Assembly: GCA_021805395.1 (NCBI GenBank)
Contig: JAJZFJ010000117.1
Coordinates: forward strand, 1-52,382
DNA: 52,382 bases
From: a bacterium
GTDB taxonomy: Bacteria > Armatimonadota > Chthonomonadetes > Chthonomonadales > Chthonomonadaceae
Direction: 5' to 3'
A program made the position numbers and the translations under genes. The notes under the pieces were generated by a model. It made no database searches, was not told the DNA's origin, and saw nothing but the letters and a program-made list of their open reading frames with translations. Of the stretch, positions 16,643 to 26,608 are shown one piece after another (position 1 is the first letter of the stretch; the number at the start of each line of letters is the position of its first letter).

Positions 16643-17311
16643 CTACTTGTTTAGTACTTTTAAGACAGCATTTGTGATGTCGGTACCACCAAAAAGCACG
16701 GCTTGAGTATCTAGTACAACGGTGTAACCCTGTTCTTTTGCTACTGTAGCCACAGCCGCTTTGAGATTGGTGGCAGCTTCCTGAATTTTAGCATCAGTTG
16801 CTGCGTTGATATCTTTTACTGTTTGATCATGGAGGGACTGGAGATATGTTTCAGTGCTGCTCTCCATCTGAACATCGTTAGTCAGTGTCTGCTTGTCTTG
16901 AGCAGAAAGGCTGGATGCTGTAGCTGTCTGCAGTTTCTGGAAAAGCTGTAAAGCGTTCTGACTCTGAGCAGTGAGTTGAGTCATCTGGGTTTTTTCGCTT
17001 GGTGTTAAGCCCGCAGGTGTTGTGCTTTTAAGAGTTAATGCTGCAAGAGTTGCCTGATCCTGTGGACTGAGCAGCGGATTTGATTTGTACACATTGATGG
17101 TGCTGTCATACGCTGCTTTTTTGGCATCTACCACTTTTGCATAGTCAACCAGAAGCTTGTAATTACTACGTACTTTGCTAATGTCCACAATAGCTATTTT
17201 CATAGGGGGTGATGCAGGGTTGTCACCATGGGCTACTGTGAGTGATGCCACTATGCAAAGTACAAATGCTGTCACGGCTACCGAGTTCCAGTATTTAGGA
17301 GAAACTGTCAT
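16643..17311 (-). CDS. OmpH/Skp-family periplasmic chaperone
   Basis: A 222-aa periplasmic protein. A signal peptide spans about residues 1-30 (ending VAHGD); the mature part starts with the family's IAIVDISKV strand, passes through two long helical arms rich in Gln/Ala/Thr, and closes with EQGYTVVLDTQ and TDITNAVLKVLNK. Skp/OmpH trimers hold unfolded outer-membrane proteins on the way to BamA. It follows bamA, the gene order known in Proteobacteria. AAAGGA precedes the ATG. The insert NPLLSPQDQ..TPSEKTQM makes the arms longer than in E. coli Skp (161 aa). Confidence 0.88.
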   Translation of the reverse strand: MTVSPKYWNSVAVTAFVLCIVASLTVAHGDNPASPPMKIAIVDISKVRSNYKLLVDYAKVVDAKKAAYDSTINVYKSNPLLSPQDQATLAALTLKSTTPAGLTPSEKTQMTQLTAQSQNALQLFQKLQTATASSLSAQDKQTLTNDVQMESSTETYLQSLHDQTVKDINAATDAKIQEAATNLKAAVATVAKEQGYTVVLDTQAVLFGGTDITNAVLKVLNK

Positions 17312-17325
17312 AAATATCCATTCCT

Positions 17326-17359
17326 TTCGATGTGAAGATACATCTATTGTATCATCGAA
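17326..17359 (-). promoter_or_regulatory. Hairpin in the ompH leader
   Basis: In the 262-base gap between bamA and ompH, TTCGATG (17326-17332) pairs with CATCGAA (17353-17359), with an inner GATACA/TGTATC helix, just upstream of the ompH SD. A second inverted repeat, GTTAGCAGT (17449-17457) with ACTGCTAAC (17515-17523), lies nearer bamA. One or both may separate expression of ompH from bamA. Confidence 0.35.
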
Positions 17360-17573
17360 CCTATTTTGTGTCTATTCTTACGGTTTATGCGTTCATTCGC
17401 TAAGCAACGCAACATAGCCAGTCTTTAACTCAACATAAAGGGGAACCAGTTAGCAGTGCTTCTTTATGCAGATTACCTCTACTATTTTACTCGACTACAT
17501 CAGTATTGTGACAAACTGCTAACTCATACGCTGCATTTCATCAGATATGACATTACAGATGCGAAGTATGCGA

Positions 17574-19526
17574 TTAGAATGCCTGTCCGATGCTGAAGTC
17601 CGCTCGTCCACCCTGATCACCGATACCATAATCTATTCTAAGGTCTCCAAGTGGAGTTCTCACCAGAGCTCCAACACCGACCGCTACATGCATTCTGAAG
17701 CCGCTTTGAAGGTAGTTTGTCAGGTTAACGGTGGAGTATGGTCCACCCCAGGCATCTCCTGAGTCAACGAATAGTACACCTGTAAAGTTTGGAGCAATAG
17801 GCTGGCGAAGCTCTACAGAAGCCAGCAGCTCATTTTTCCCCCAGAACCGGGAATCCAGGTAACCGCGAAGTGTATCGGCACCTCCCACAAAGAACTGTTC
17901 AGCGAAAGGTAAGGTGCCTATTGAAGTCCCTGCGGTTAGTCTTAGAGCAAGGATTGTCTCATCTTTCGTTGGATTGTTAAGAGGACGCTGTCCAGTAAGG
18001 CTAAAGTAACGGCTGGCAGAGATGCTTCCTTTAAGAAAGTGTGCAGTTCCAAATACTCCAGGTACAGATATGCCTGCCAGTGAGATAGGGGAGGTGAGTG
18101 TGGCAACTCCTCCCTCCACGCTAAGCTCTTCGTATCCTCCTTTTGAGGGGTTAAGAGCATAGTCACGCGTATCATGATGCAGTGTGGCACCTGCTGCAAA
18201 GATAGGGCCATCCTGAATTATCTGAAGATCCTGGAGGGGAAGATCAAGCAGATCAGTCTGAACATTTTCTGCTCTCAAGAAAACAGAAGCACTATAATTT
18301 AAATTGATTGGACGTCCTAATGTGATAGTACCGCCAACCCTCTGCTGGTTATAGTAGGAGCTTCCTCCCAGATTATTGCTGCCAAACGCGCTGAAGCCGC
18401 TTGAGAATGGATAGATTGTCTCGTCATAGAGCTGTACACCCAGTGCAGTATGGTGGCTGTCGAGGTAGGGATCTGTAAAGCCCAGGTTTACGCTGTTTCT
18501 ACCAAGTACACCTCCTGTAGATCCGCGTATGCTGAGTGTATCTGCATCCCCTTCGAAGTCATCATCAGATGCCTGAACATATCCAATCACACCCTCTGTT
18601 TGACTGTATCCAACGCCTCCAATAATCGAACCAGTGTGAGTTTCGGTGATATGAAGGGTTATGGAGTATTGTCCAGGTGCAACAGTTTCCGGTGTGATGG
18701 TGATATTCTTGAAGATTCGCAGGTTATACAGCGCTCGCAAATCTGCATCGAGTGTCTTCGTATTATAGTAACTTCCCACCTTTGTGTTCATCTCTCGGGT
18801 AACTACAAAAGGATGGGTTTTGTGAAGGCCAACGATGTGAATTTGAGCAACTTTTGCGACAATCAGTGGCAAGTCGAGAACACCATTTGCCCCCATGGAA
18901 ACATCTGGGCTTACCTGCATCTGATATCCTTCAGAAGTGTAGAGGGCTGTGATCGCGTTAGTGTCGCTAACAAATGTGCCGTAATTAAACACGCCTGTCA
19001 GGTTTTTGAGGTAACCCATCACAATTTGTGGCTTTATTGGACCAGTTCCTGTGAGGGTGATGTTTGTTACGACAGGATTCTCTTCCACCTGTATCACCAC
19101 AGTGCACGTCCCATTCGCCGGGGTAGGCTCTTCATCAATGACAGACACAGGTGGGGATTGATTGCTAAATGAACCGAACAGATTTGTGGAAGTAAGGTTG
19201 CTTATCATTTCCTCTTGAAGTGCAGGAGTAAACTGTTCACCTATTTTCACCCCACTCTGTGAAATGATAAATGGGCTGTTCAGAACTTTATTGCCTTCCA
19301 CAACTACTTTTTTGATGACAGGATATGTCGTGGTATCCAGGTCTGGTGCTGGAGTAGTTGGAGTAAGAGGGTTAGTTCCGGTAGGTGCTGCTGTGGTACC
19401 TTTTGGGTTTGGAGTGGTACCCTGGGCTGCAGCTACCCTGGGATTAGCTGCGAGCAGCGCAAATAGTGCGCCTGTCAGTGTGAGAGGGCAGGGGCGTAAG
19501 ATAGCCCCGTTTCGGCCTCGCTTCAT
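17574..19526 (-). CDS. bamA: BamA/TamA-family outer-membrane protein assembly factor
   Basis: A 650-aa Omp85 protein. Signal peptide at about residues 1-34 (ending VAAAQG), a Pro/Thr-rich linker, then POTRA domains from about residue 68 (YPVIKKVVVEGNKVL; NITLTGTGPIKPQIV; QIHIVGLHKTHPFVV), about three being visible against five in E. coli, followed by a 16-strand-type barrel with FFVGGADTLRGYLDSRFWGK (the RGY motif on L6) and the C-terminal ...GRADFSIGQAF with a terminal aromatic. It inserts beta-barrel proteins in the outer membrane. An AAGGAG lies upstream of the ATG. TamA is an alternative name because tamB is close, but adjacency to ompH favours BamA. Confidence 0.9.
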   Translation of the reverse strand: MKRGRNGAILRPCPLTLTGALFALLAANPRVAAAQGTTPNPKGTTAAPTGTNPLTPTTPAPDLDTTTYPVIKKVVVEGNKVLNSPFIISQSGVKIGEQFTPALQEEMISNLTSTNLFGSFSNQSPPVSVIDEEPTPANGTCTVVIQVEENPVVTNITLTGTGPIKPQIVMGYLKNLTGVFNYGTFVSDTNAITALYTSEGYQMQVSPDVSMGANGVLDLPLIVAKVAQIHIVGLHKTHPFVVTREMNTKVGSYYNTKTLDADLRALYNLRIFKNITITPETVAPGQYSITLHITETHTGSIIGGVGYSQTEGVIGYVQASDDDFEGDADTLSIRGSTGGVLGRNSVNLGFTDPYLDSHHTALGVQLYDETIYPFSSGFSAFGSNNLGGSSYYNQQRVGGTITLGRPINLNYSASVFLRAENVQTDLLDLPLQDLQIIQDGPIFAAGATLHHDTRDYALNPSKGGYEELSVEGGVATLTSPISLAGISVPGVFGTAHFLKGSISASRYFSLTGQRPLNNPTKDETILALRLTAGTSIGTLPFAEQFFVGGADTLRGYLDSRFWGKNELLASVELRQPIAPNFTGVLFVDSGDAWGGPYSTVNLTNYLQSGFRMHVAVGVGALVRTPLGDLRIDYGIGDQGGRADFSIGQAF

Positions 19527-19576
19527 AAGCTAGTTCAGTTCTCCTTCTAAAATAAAACATTCTTGCAATACCCAGA

Positions 19577-20308
19577 CTAATATCGTAAGTATGGCTCTAA
19601 TTTCTTTCTCAGCATTCCTCGGGCTCTAGAAAGTCGGGTCTTCACATTTTCTAGTGATAGCCCGGTAACATCCACAATTTCATTATAGGAGAGCTGCTGA
19701 TATTCACGCAATAACACAATCTCCCTGTAGTCTGCAGGGAGGCCATTCACAGCAGTCAGAATACGTTGCTGCAGTTCCTGATCTTCCAGTAGCTGATGAG
19801 GGGCACTGCTGGAATCGGGTATATCTCGTGTAACATTCATACTATCCTGGTTACCGACTATCTGGTCAAGAGATTCCGTTCGGATAGACCTGTGCCGCTC
19901 CTGTTGCCGTATGCGGTTAATACATAGATTCCGAGCAATTTGATACAGCCAGGTAAAAATTTGGGAATCACCACGAAAATGATCAAAATGCCTGTAGGCA
20001 TTCACGAATGTTTCCTGCGTTATATCTGCTGCTTCTTCATAGTCGTTAATCATGCGATAGACTGCATTGAATAACCTTTTCTCGTTCTTCTCTACAAGTG
20101 CGTCAAACTGCTGTCGTCTGATGAGATCATCTGGCACATGAGCACTCATCTGGTCAGCAGTTCCATGTGATGTGTGGTTTCCATTCTCAATCACTCTGGC
20201 TGGCAATGCATGAACTGTGCTCTCAGAACCCGATTGACAGGGGGATGATGACAACTTGCGCTTGTCTGGATTGGACATTGCAGTTTTTACAATCGAAAAA
20301 GATGTCAT
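19577..20308 (-). CDS. ECF RNA polymerase sigma factor
   Basis: A 243-aa ECF-type sigma factor. After a ~60-residue poorly conserved head, the sigma-2 region runs from about residue 65 (RLFNAVYRMINDYEEAADIT, QETFVNAYRHFDHFRG, FTWLYQIARNLCINRIRQ), a linker, then sigma-4 at about residues 180-240 (LPADYREIVLLREYQQLSYN and SLENVKTRLSRARGMLRKKL). TGGAGGG lies six bases before the ATG. No anti-sigma gene sits beside it. It lies between tamB and bamA on the same strand, which suggests envelope stress or outer-membrane control of the RpoE kind, although this is inferred from position only. Confidence 0.93.
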   Translation of the reverse strand: MTSFSIVKTAMSNPDKRKLSSSPCQSGSESTVHALPARVIENGNHTSHGTADQMSAHVPDDLIRRQQFDALVEKNEKRLFNAVYRMINDYEEAADITQETFVNAYRHFDHFRGDSQIFTWLYQIARNLCINRIRQQERHRSIRTESLDQIVGNQDSMNVTRDIPDSSSAPHQLLEDQELQQRILTAVNGLPADYREIVLLREYQQLSYNEIVDVTGLSLENVKTRLSRARGMLRKKLEPYLRY

Positions 20309-20400
20309 CCTAACCCTCCAGTGGATGTAGCGAAAGCTTAAAGGATTGAAAGATGCGATTATTTGTATAAGTCATGTTTGTGTACGACGCTAAATATGTG

Positions 20401-20437
20401 TGATTGTTACAGTCTATCATCATATTCATAACAATCA
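20401..20437 (-). terminator. Hairpin between tamB and the sigma factor
   Basis: TGATTGTTA (20401-20409) pairs perfectly with TAACAATCA (20429-20437), loop 19. It sits in the 200-base gap after tamB on the minus strand, with no U-tract; probably a weak terminator or processing site. Confidence 0.4.
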
Positions 20438-20509
20438 TTCTTTTGTGTTCATTAAAATTTAATGGCACGAAATTCTCTTCAATCCTAGACTAGTATGGCA
20501 TATCATACA

Positions 20510-23500
20510 TTAGAAGCGATAGATACCCTCCAATTGTAACGCCTTGTCATACTGCTCATTCTGTTCGTAAGACAGCTGAAGGTTGTCACTAAATCGCCAG
20601 CTGAGTTTAAGGTCGTTAAACTGCTGGGTACTGCCAAGATCGCGTGTGTAGGTGATATAAAAAGGCCCAATTAGTTGTCTGGTGAGTGTGAAGCTGAACT
20701 GTCTGAGTGGATCATAGTTTAACGACAAGTCTTCAAAACCCAGTGCTTGCGCAGGCTTTTCAAACAGAGTGGGAAGAACTGAGTTGGCCAGAACACTGGT
20801 AATCTGTTGTGTAATCACCTGCCCCGTATTGTGTCCCAAGTTTGCGATTGCCCCAATGCCAAGGGCATTTGCAACTTGCGTCATCAACTGTTTCTGGTCG
20901 CCTGAGTAATCAGGGGGATTCGTCTGGAAATCCAGCTGGAGCCCTTGCTGAGAGGAGTTCAGATTTTCGGTAGCTCCACTAAGATCACCCCTTGCTGTTA
21001 CCACAACATTATAGCGTTTCTCGCCAGAGAAACCGGGAGATGGTAAATCCAGTGCGGTTTGTGCTCGAACATTCACATGTACTCCCAACGTTGGAGAGCC
21101 TGGTGTAGCTGGTGAATAAACAGGGTAGGTGAGATCGATTAATCCAGGCGGCAGCACTTTAAATCGGGCAGTGGGTAATGAAAGCACTCCCTGTTTAATT
21201 ACCAGCTGTCCGGCAAGGTGTATAGGTGAGGATATGGCTGTAGTTTGAGATTTGGCTGCTGTTCTCTGAGCAGTAAGCGTGAGCAGTCCCTCTACCTGAG
21301 CATCTAGTCCTGATGCTGAAATTGTAACATTTTTGCCAAGCGCTACTCCCATGCGTAGATGCTGGAGTACTGGAAGTGCAAAACTTGATCCCTGACCTCC
21401 CGTTGTGAGAGTAGGCGGTGAAAAATATGCATTGGTTATATTCACATTTCCTGTGAGATCAGGATTCACCAGGGAGCCAGCTATTCCGAATGTGAGTTGC
21501 GCTTCGCCTCGTGCCACGCCACTTCCAAATCCTGGAATTGGACTCTGGTTGAACAGCAGCTGTTTTGCTGCAATCTGGATTGAACTGCCATCGCCTCGAC
21601 CGATGATTGGAAGCGATCCTGAGATAGTGATAGGAGATCCCTGTTTTTCTTTGCCAGGTGCTGAGTTGTCTGCCAGCCAGGATTGTGCTGTGAAACCAGG
21701 GGCAACACTCAATGTGGTGCCATTGAACAGTAGTTCGCCATGAATATTGCTCAGCCAGGTGGCAATATAGGTGGGTTTTTGATTAGGTTTCACCAATCCA
21801 ACTTGCAGCTTTTTGGCATCTACCTGTACTGATCCCGTCACTAATGGATCCGCCAATGTGTTAGTAAGATCTGCTTTTGCTGCAACTGTACCATCGCTGG
21901 AAATGGATATGCCTGGAACCAGTGCCGCAAGATCCTGTATTTTTTGGGAAGGGATGTTCGCAGATAGCTCTAGTGGTGCAGTTCTACTTAAGTAGGGTGC
22001 ATGCCATTGAAAACCGAAGCTGCCATGCATATTTCCTGAGAAGGTTCCTCTAGATCCATCCTGTCGAGTATATGAACGTGAGATTGTGATGAGATCTACG
22101 GTAGCTTTAGGCTGCTCAATTACAGCTCTGCTCAAAACTATCTGATCTATCTTCTGACCACCTACTTGAAGATTACTGAGCTGTGCTGATGCTTCAACCA
22201 CAGGTGATTTCAGGTTTCCGGAAACGCTGCATGTGAGATCGCCCTGGCCGTTCAAATTCTTTATCTGTTTCTCTATAGTGGGTGAGAAGCTAATGGGCAA
22301 AGCCCTCGCTATTGCTCCCACATTCAGATTATATAATCCAAAGTTGCCGGATACTGCACCATGCGTAGTGAGATCTGCACTGTTTGCCAGCACTATTCCA
22401 AGAGGACTTAAAAGACGTAAGGCTGGACCCTGAACGCCAGATGCCGGCATTACAATGTGGTGTTTATCGCCAGAAGCGCTTGCATTTATCTGATCGATCT
22501 GTACTCCACCAACTACCAGATTCTTCCCAGAAACCAGAATGGAAGCAGTTGGATTGGTAATAAGTCCCGACAGTTGTAAAGAGCCAGAAAGGCCGCCTGA
22601 TAATGTTGTGCTGGAGTCTTTCAGGAATGAATTCAGAGCAGAGAGTGAACTGCTCTGCTTCATTTTGGACTGCAGATATGCTGATCGAATACTATCGAGT
22701 GGAATATCGGTCCATGAAGCATTTCCATTCACTTGTCTGGTTGTGAGATTGTATGTTGCATTTTGAATAGATAACTTGCCTGGCGCACTTCCTGTAGAGC
22801 TGTTATCATTTGTGGGTAGAGTGAGCGTGAGGGCATTAACACCGATCTGTTTCCCTGAGGTACTGAGTGTGCCAGTGAGATTTCCGGCATTGAAAGCTAG
22901 GTACCGAAGATTGTCAACGTTTAATGAGGCTGAAGCAACAGGATCCGTAAGAGTGCCACTAGCGGTGCCCTGTATGTGAAGTATGCCAGATACTTTCTGG
23001 TCGGGTGAGCCAGTTGCTGCGGTTAACAGCTGCTGTATCTGCATTCCTTTGACCGAGTATGTAGCACTTAGACTGTGCTGCGTGTTCACATGAGATATTA
23101 ATGATAGTGATCCTCCAGCCATCTGAAGATTAAGATAACCCTGCAAAGTGTGTAAAGGGCTGTAGTATGCAGATAGTGCGGCAGTTGTTATAGGGATACC
23201 ATTCATGGATCCATTATTTAGAGTGAGTGTTGCTGGAGTCAGCATGTATGGACTTTTTAGAGGTCCTTCAATCTCGATTGGACTACTACTTAGAGAACCC
23301 AGGATGGGTGAGACCGAACTGGCACCAGATGCTCCGATTTGAACGTGTGCTAACTGCATCAGGTCACCTATATCGAATTTGCTAGCCTGAACTGTAGCCA
23401 CAATGGAAGGAGATTTAGATTGATAGTTATCGATATTGCCTGAAAAATCCACTACACCTGGGTAACGAACGATAGATCCTTTAGAGAGGGCAATCTGGTT

Positions 23501-25477
23501 CCGGGTCACATTGAAATGGGTACCCGCTCGCACCAGCGAGAGTCTGCCTGCCTTCAGATCAATTGCTACCATTCCACCGTTGAGATTGGGATCATGAAAT
23601 GTACCATCCAGATGCGCCCGCAGATAACCCAAACCTTCCAGCTGGTTCAGATCTATTAGTGGAACTTTTGCCAGCTTGTCGGGACCCATAATAACCGGCA
23701 TTGTTTTACGATGCAGAATGGGCTCAGCAGCCTGCATAAGTGAATTGAGATTGATGTCATCTCCAGCTAACGCCAGGTTATATCTTTTTTGAGAAAGGTT
23801 CACTACTCCCGATGCATGAATATAGCCTTTGGTATCATCAATGCTGAAATTGTGAATCAGCAGACGTCTTGATGCACTGGAAGCTCTCAGATAAACCTGA
23901 GCAAGAGACTGATTTTTATAGCTCACACCATTCAGAATAACCTGTGCTGATATGTGTGGAGTTCTTCCAACCCTGCCAATAATCGCAACATCAGCGTTAC
24001 CCATACCATGCATTGGTGTGTGGAGTAATCGTTGAAGATATGACAGATGCAAATCTCTACCATGTGCTGTGGCTTTAAAAATTCCATCATGGGCCAGATG
24101 CACCGTGCTGCGAATTTCAACATTTCCACTGGCTGCTGCTGCATTCACATCGGCCAGGAGATTATGGTTAAGAAGATATGCATGCAAACCAACATTGCTG
24201 GCAGTGTACACTCCCCACTTCATTTTATTGAAAGAGGCATTTAGTGTTCCCGCAGGATTGTTCAAAAATCCAGAGATGTTAAATGAAGCCATTCCAGAAG
24301 CTGCACCCTGTCTGGAGGATTGTTGCACAAATGGGGATTCATTTCGCAGTAAATACGCCGCGTTAATAGCATGGTAAATTTTAGAATAGTCCAGATTACT
24401 CAATAAACCCTTAACAGTAATGTAGGGGTAAGAGGATGCCTGTGTGGAGAGCAAAGGAACGCCTACAACTTGCCCCTGTACCGATATGCCTGATCCTGCA
24501 AAGTCTCCGGTAAATGTCCCACTCACCGCATCAGCCACCACCATCAGAGGTCCATTAACATTTGTCACGGGGGAATTTAACCCATTTACCGATAGACCAG
24601 CGTTCTTTAAAACTATCTGTCCATTCACCTGTATTGGAGTGTGTCCGGCAACAGGATTATACAGCAGATCTGCATCAGTATCTGCTGTACCACCCAGAAT
24701 TTTCGCTTTGCTTTTCAGTTCCGGAAATAATTCTGCAACCGTTGTTAACCCTAACTTTTGTACTCTTACGTGCGAAATAAATCTAAGTGGGTTTGTGTGA
24801 ATTACACCCGCTACGTCTATATGCTGAAGTAGAGAAGAGTTGCCATATCCATCACCTTTGCACTGTATGCTGCCATCCGGTCTGAAATGGAGTGTGAGAG
24901 CAACAGAATGCAGGGTAGTGTTCAAAACTGGAGAAGGATAGTTTTTAGCATGTGGAAAATCACGGTCGAGATAATGCACCGTCCCATTGACCACCACCAG
25001 TGAACTTATAATTGGTGATGAGGGTTTAGTTGAGGGATGGATCAGGGAAGCGAAGTTCCAAACTCCCGACTTACTTCTATCCAGTGAGATAGTGGGACCA
25101 GACACAACTACCTGCGAGATTGGTGGAGTAGTTTTGTTTGCAGCAAGAAGCAGATTAGAGTTGTAGGTAATTCGAATGGTCTTAACGTTGCCCAAACCTG
25201 GCTGGTGAGTTTTTTTATCTGCTCCAACATACACACCTGTCAGCGTGACTCTGTTTGTACCAGGAATCCAGGGTGCATTGCTGAATGTGACATTGCGAAT
25301 CAAAACCTCACGGTTAAGACTTGTGGTGGCCTGTTTAGAAATGATTTCAGCGAGGTGTGGACCGGTCGTGAGGTAGTCAAACATTCGATGCAGAGTGGAG
25401 ACAGCAAAAAATGTAAGTACAATCGGAGGGGTGACAAGGATATAGAAACCGCCGTGGCGTTTCAATACACTTATCAC
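20510..25477 (-). CDS. tamB: TamB/AsmA-like translocation and assembly module protein
   Basis: A 1655-aa periplasm-spanning protein anchored by an N-terminal helix (about residues 8-27, FYILVTPPIVLTFFAVSTL). The body is a long series of beta-rich AsmA-like repeats (recurring hydrophobic/Gly-Thr strands with V-x-G-x2-x4-P patterns), and the last ~300 residues are the TamB (DUF490) domain, including VLANSVLPTLFEKPAQALG, LTRQLIGPFYITYTRDLG and a terminal YEQNEQYDKALQLEGIYRF, a barrel-like end. Such proteins act with TamA/BamA and move phospholipid to the outer membrane. GTG 25477 is chosen over GTG 25504: AGGAGG lies nine bases before it and nothing precedes the other. It begins 46 bases after lipA. 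Confidence 0.88.
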   Translation of the reverse strand: MISVLKRHGGFYILVTPPIVLTFFAVSTLHRMFDYLTTGPHLAEIISKQATTSLNREVLIRNVTFSNAPWIPGTNRVTLTGVYVGADKKTHQPGLGNVKTIRITYNSNLLLAANKTTPPISQVVVSGPTISLDRSKSGVWNFASLIHPSTKPSSPIISSLVVVNGTVHYLDRDFPHAKNYPSPVLNTTLHSVALTLHFRPDGSIQCKGDGYGNSSLLQHIDVAGVIHTNPLRFISHVRVQKLGLTTVAELFPELKSKAKILGGTADTDADLLYNPVAGHTPIQVNGQIVLKNAGLSVNGLNSPVTNVNGPLMVVADAVSGTFTGDFAGSGISVQGQVVGVPLLSTQASSYPYITVKGLLSNLDYSKIYHAINAAYLLRNESPFVQQSSRQGAASGMASFNISGFLNNPAGTLNASFNKMKWGVYTASNVGLHAYLLNHNLLADVNAAAASGNVEIRSTVHLAHDGIFKATAHGRDLHLSYLQRLLHTPMHGMGNADVAIIGRVGRTPHISAQVILNGVSYKNQSLAQVYLRASSASRRLLIHNFSIDDTKGYIHASGVVNLSQKRYNLALAGDDINLNSLMQAAEPILHRKTMPVIMGPDKLAKVPLIDLNQLEGLGYLRAHLDGTFHDPNLNGGMVAIDLKAGRLSLVRAGTHFNVTRNQIALSKGSIVRYPGVVDFSGNIDNYQSKSPSIVATVQASKFDIGDLMQLAHVQIGASGASSVSPILGSLSSSPIEIEGPLKSPYMLTPATLTLNNGSMNGIPITTAALSAYYSPLHTLQGYLNLQMAGGSLSLISHVNTQHSLSATYSVKGMQIQQLLTAATGSPDQKVSGILHIQGTASGTLTDPVASASLNVDNLRYLAFNAGNLTGTLSTSGKQIGVNALTLTLPTNDNSSTGSAPGKLSIQNATYNLTTRQVNGNASWTDIPLDSIRSAYLQSKMKQSSSLSALNSFLKDSSTTLSGGLSGSLQLSGLITNPTASILVSGKNLVVGGVQIDQINASASGDKHHIVMPASGVQGPALRLLSPLGIVLANSADLTTHGAVSGNFGLYNLNVGAIARALPISFSPTIEKQIKNLNGQGDLTCSVSGNLKSPVVEASAQLSNLQVGGQKIDQIVLSRAVIEQPKATVDLITISRSYTRQDGSRGTFSGNMHGSFGFQWHAPYLSRTAPLELSANIPSQKIQDLAALVPGISISSDGTVAAKADLTNTLADPLVTGSVQVDAKKLQVGLVKPNQKPTYIATWLSNIHGELLFNGTTLSVAPGFTAQSWLADNSAPGKEKQGSPITISGSLPIIGRGDGSSIQIAAKQLLFNQSPIPGFGSGVARGEAQLTFGIAGSLVNPDLTGNVNITNAYFSPPTLTTGGQGSSFALPVLQHLRMGVALGKNVTISASGLDAQVEGLLTLTAQRTAAKSQTTAISSPIHLAGQLVIKQGVLSLPTARFKVLPPGLIDLTYPVYSPATPGSPTLGVHVNVRAQTALDLPSPGFSGEKRYNVVVTARGDLSGATENLNSSQQGLQLDFQTNPPDYSGDQKQLMTQVANALGIGAIANLGHNTGQVITQQITSVLANSVLPTLFEKPAQALGFEDLSLNYDPLRQFSFTLTRQLIGPFYITYTRDLGSTQQFNDLKLSWRFSDNLQLSYEQNEQYDKALQLEGIYRF

Positions 25478-25523
25478 CTTGCTGTACCTCCTTATACTTT
25501 GCACTCAGTCAACAGATACGAAA

Positions 25524-26414
25524 TCAGGCAACCCCAACTCTTGACAATCGTTCGGACAGCAGTTTCTCAGAGAACTCATGGGCATTATATGAAGATCTTA
25601 CAAATGGCCCAGATGCAACAAACAGAAATCCCATTTCAGTACCAATACGTTCATATTCTTTAAACTGATCCGGGTGAATATACTCCGCAACTGGTAGGTG
25701 ACGATCAGTAGTAGGACGTAGATACTGTCCTATGGTGACAGCACTAACTCCTACCTCCCGCAGATCCCTGAGGGTTTGAACGACCTCATCGTGAGTTTCA
25801 CCCAATCCCAGCATAATGCCTGATTTTGTGTATACTCCTGAATCCATCTGGGTAACAACCCTTAAAAGGTCTAGGGTTCTGTCATACTTGGCCTGTGGTC
25901 TCACAACAGGTGATAGTCTTTCAACGGTCTCAATATTATGATTGTAGATATCTGGACGAGCTTCCACAACACGTCGTATACACCAACGTTTGCCTTTGAA
26001 ATCTGGTGTCAGCACTTCAACAATCACCCCAGGTATTGCTGCACGCAGTGCGTAGATGGTATCAGCAAATTGGGATGCACCTTCGTCCGGGAGTTCATCC
26101 CTGGCAACAGATGTAACCACCACATGCTTCAGTCCCATCTCTTTTGCTGCTTCCGCCACCCGTCGCGGCTCATCCACATCGAGGTCTAAAGGCTTGCCAA
26201 CTTTTATTGCACAGAAGCCGCAGTTCCTGGTGCATATATCTCCAAGAATCATAAACGTTGCTGTTCTTTTCGACCAGCATTCGCCAATATTAGGACACCG
26301 TGCACTTTCGCAAACAGTATGGAGTTTGGAGGATCGCATCATCTCCTCCACATTGTTCACAGTTTCAGGATTGGGGACTCTTTTTGTTAACCACACAGGC
26401 AGTCGATTATTCAA
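25524..26414 (-). CDS. lipA: Lipoyl synthase
   Basis: A 296-aa radical SAM enzyme that inserts two sulfurs into octanoyl groups on lipoyl carrier domains. The auxiliary-cluster cysteines appear in TVCESARCPNIGEC at about residues 34-45, the radical SAM C-x3-C-x2-C in ICTRNCGFCAI at about residues 60-67, and the family-typical LTPDFKG, NHNIETVERL and TIGQYLRPT follow, with the terminal GPFVRSSYNA motif. Length is normal. The start is TTG with GCGGAG eight bases upstream. lipB is not nearby. It is the first gene of the lipA-tamB transcript on the minus strand. Confidence 0.97.
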   Translation of the reverse strand: MNNRLPVWLTKRVPNPETVNNVEEMMRSSKLHTVCESARCPNIGECWSKRTATFMILGDICTRNCGFCAIKVGKPLDLDVDEPRRVAEAAKEMGLKHVVVTSVARDELPDEGASQFADTIYALRAAIPGVIVEVLTPDFKGKRWCIRRVVEARPDIYNHNIETVERLSPVVRPQAKYDRTLDLLRVVTQMDSGVYTKSGIMLGLGETHDEVVQTLRDLREVGVSAVTIGQYLRPTTDRHLPVAEYIHPDQFKEYERIGTEMGFLFVASGPFVRSSYNAHEFSEKLLSERLSRVGVA

Positions 26415-26608
26415 TTGAACAACTCCGCAATGTAAAGAAATATCATATCATCTTCTAGCAGTGTACCGCATCATTTCCTACGTTTGCCACATCGCGTTTT
26501 GCTACTGTGTGAACATTCAAGTTATTCTTGTAATTACTTCAATACTGATTTAAACATTCAATCGATACCGCATCCTTAATAAATTGTTTAACCCCCATAC
26601 CCGCTCAT

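Noticed and set aside
18450-19172. 240-codon plus-strand open frame opposite bamA
   Set aside because: Lies wholly antisense to a convincing BamA with signal peptide, POTRA and barrel motifs; its cysteine-rich composition is that of an antisense shadow.
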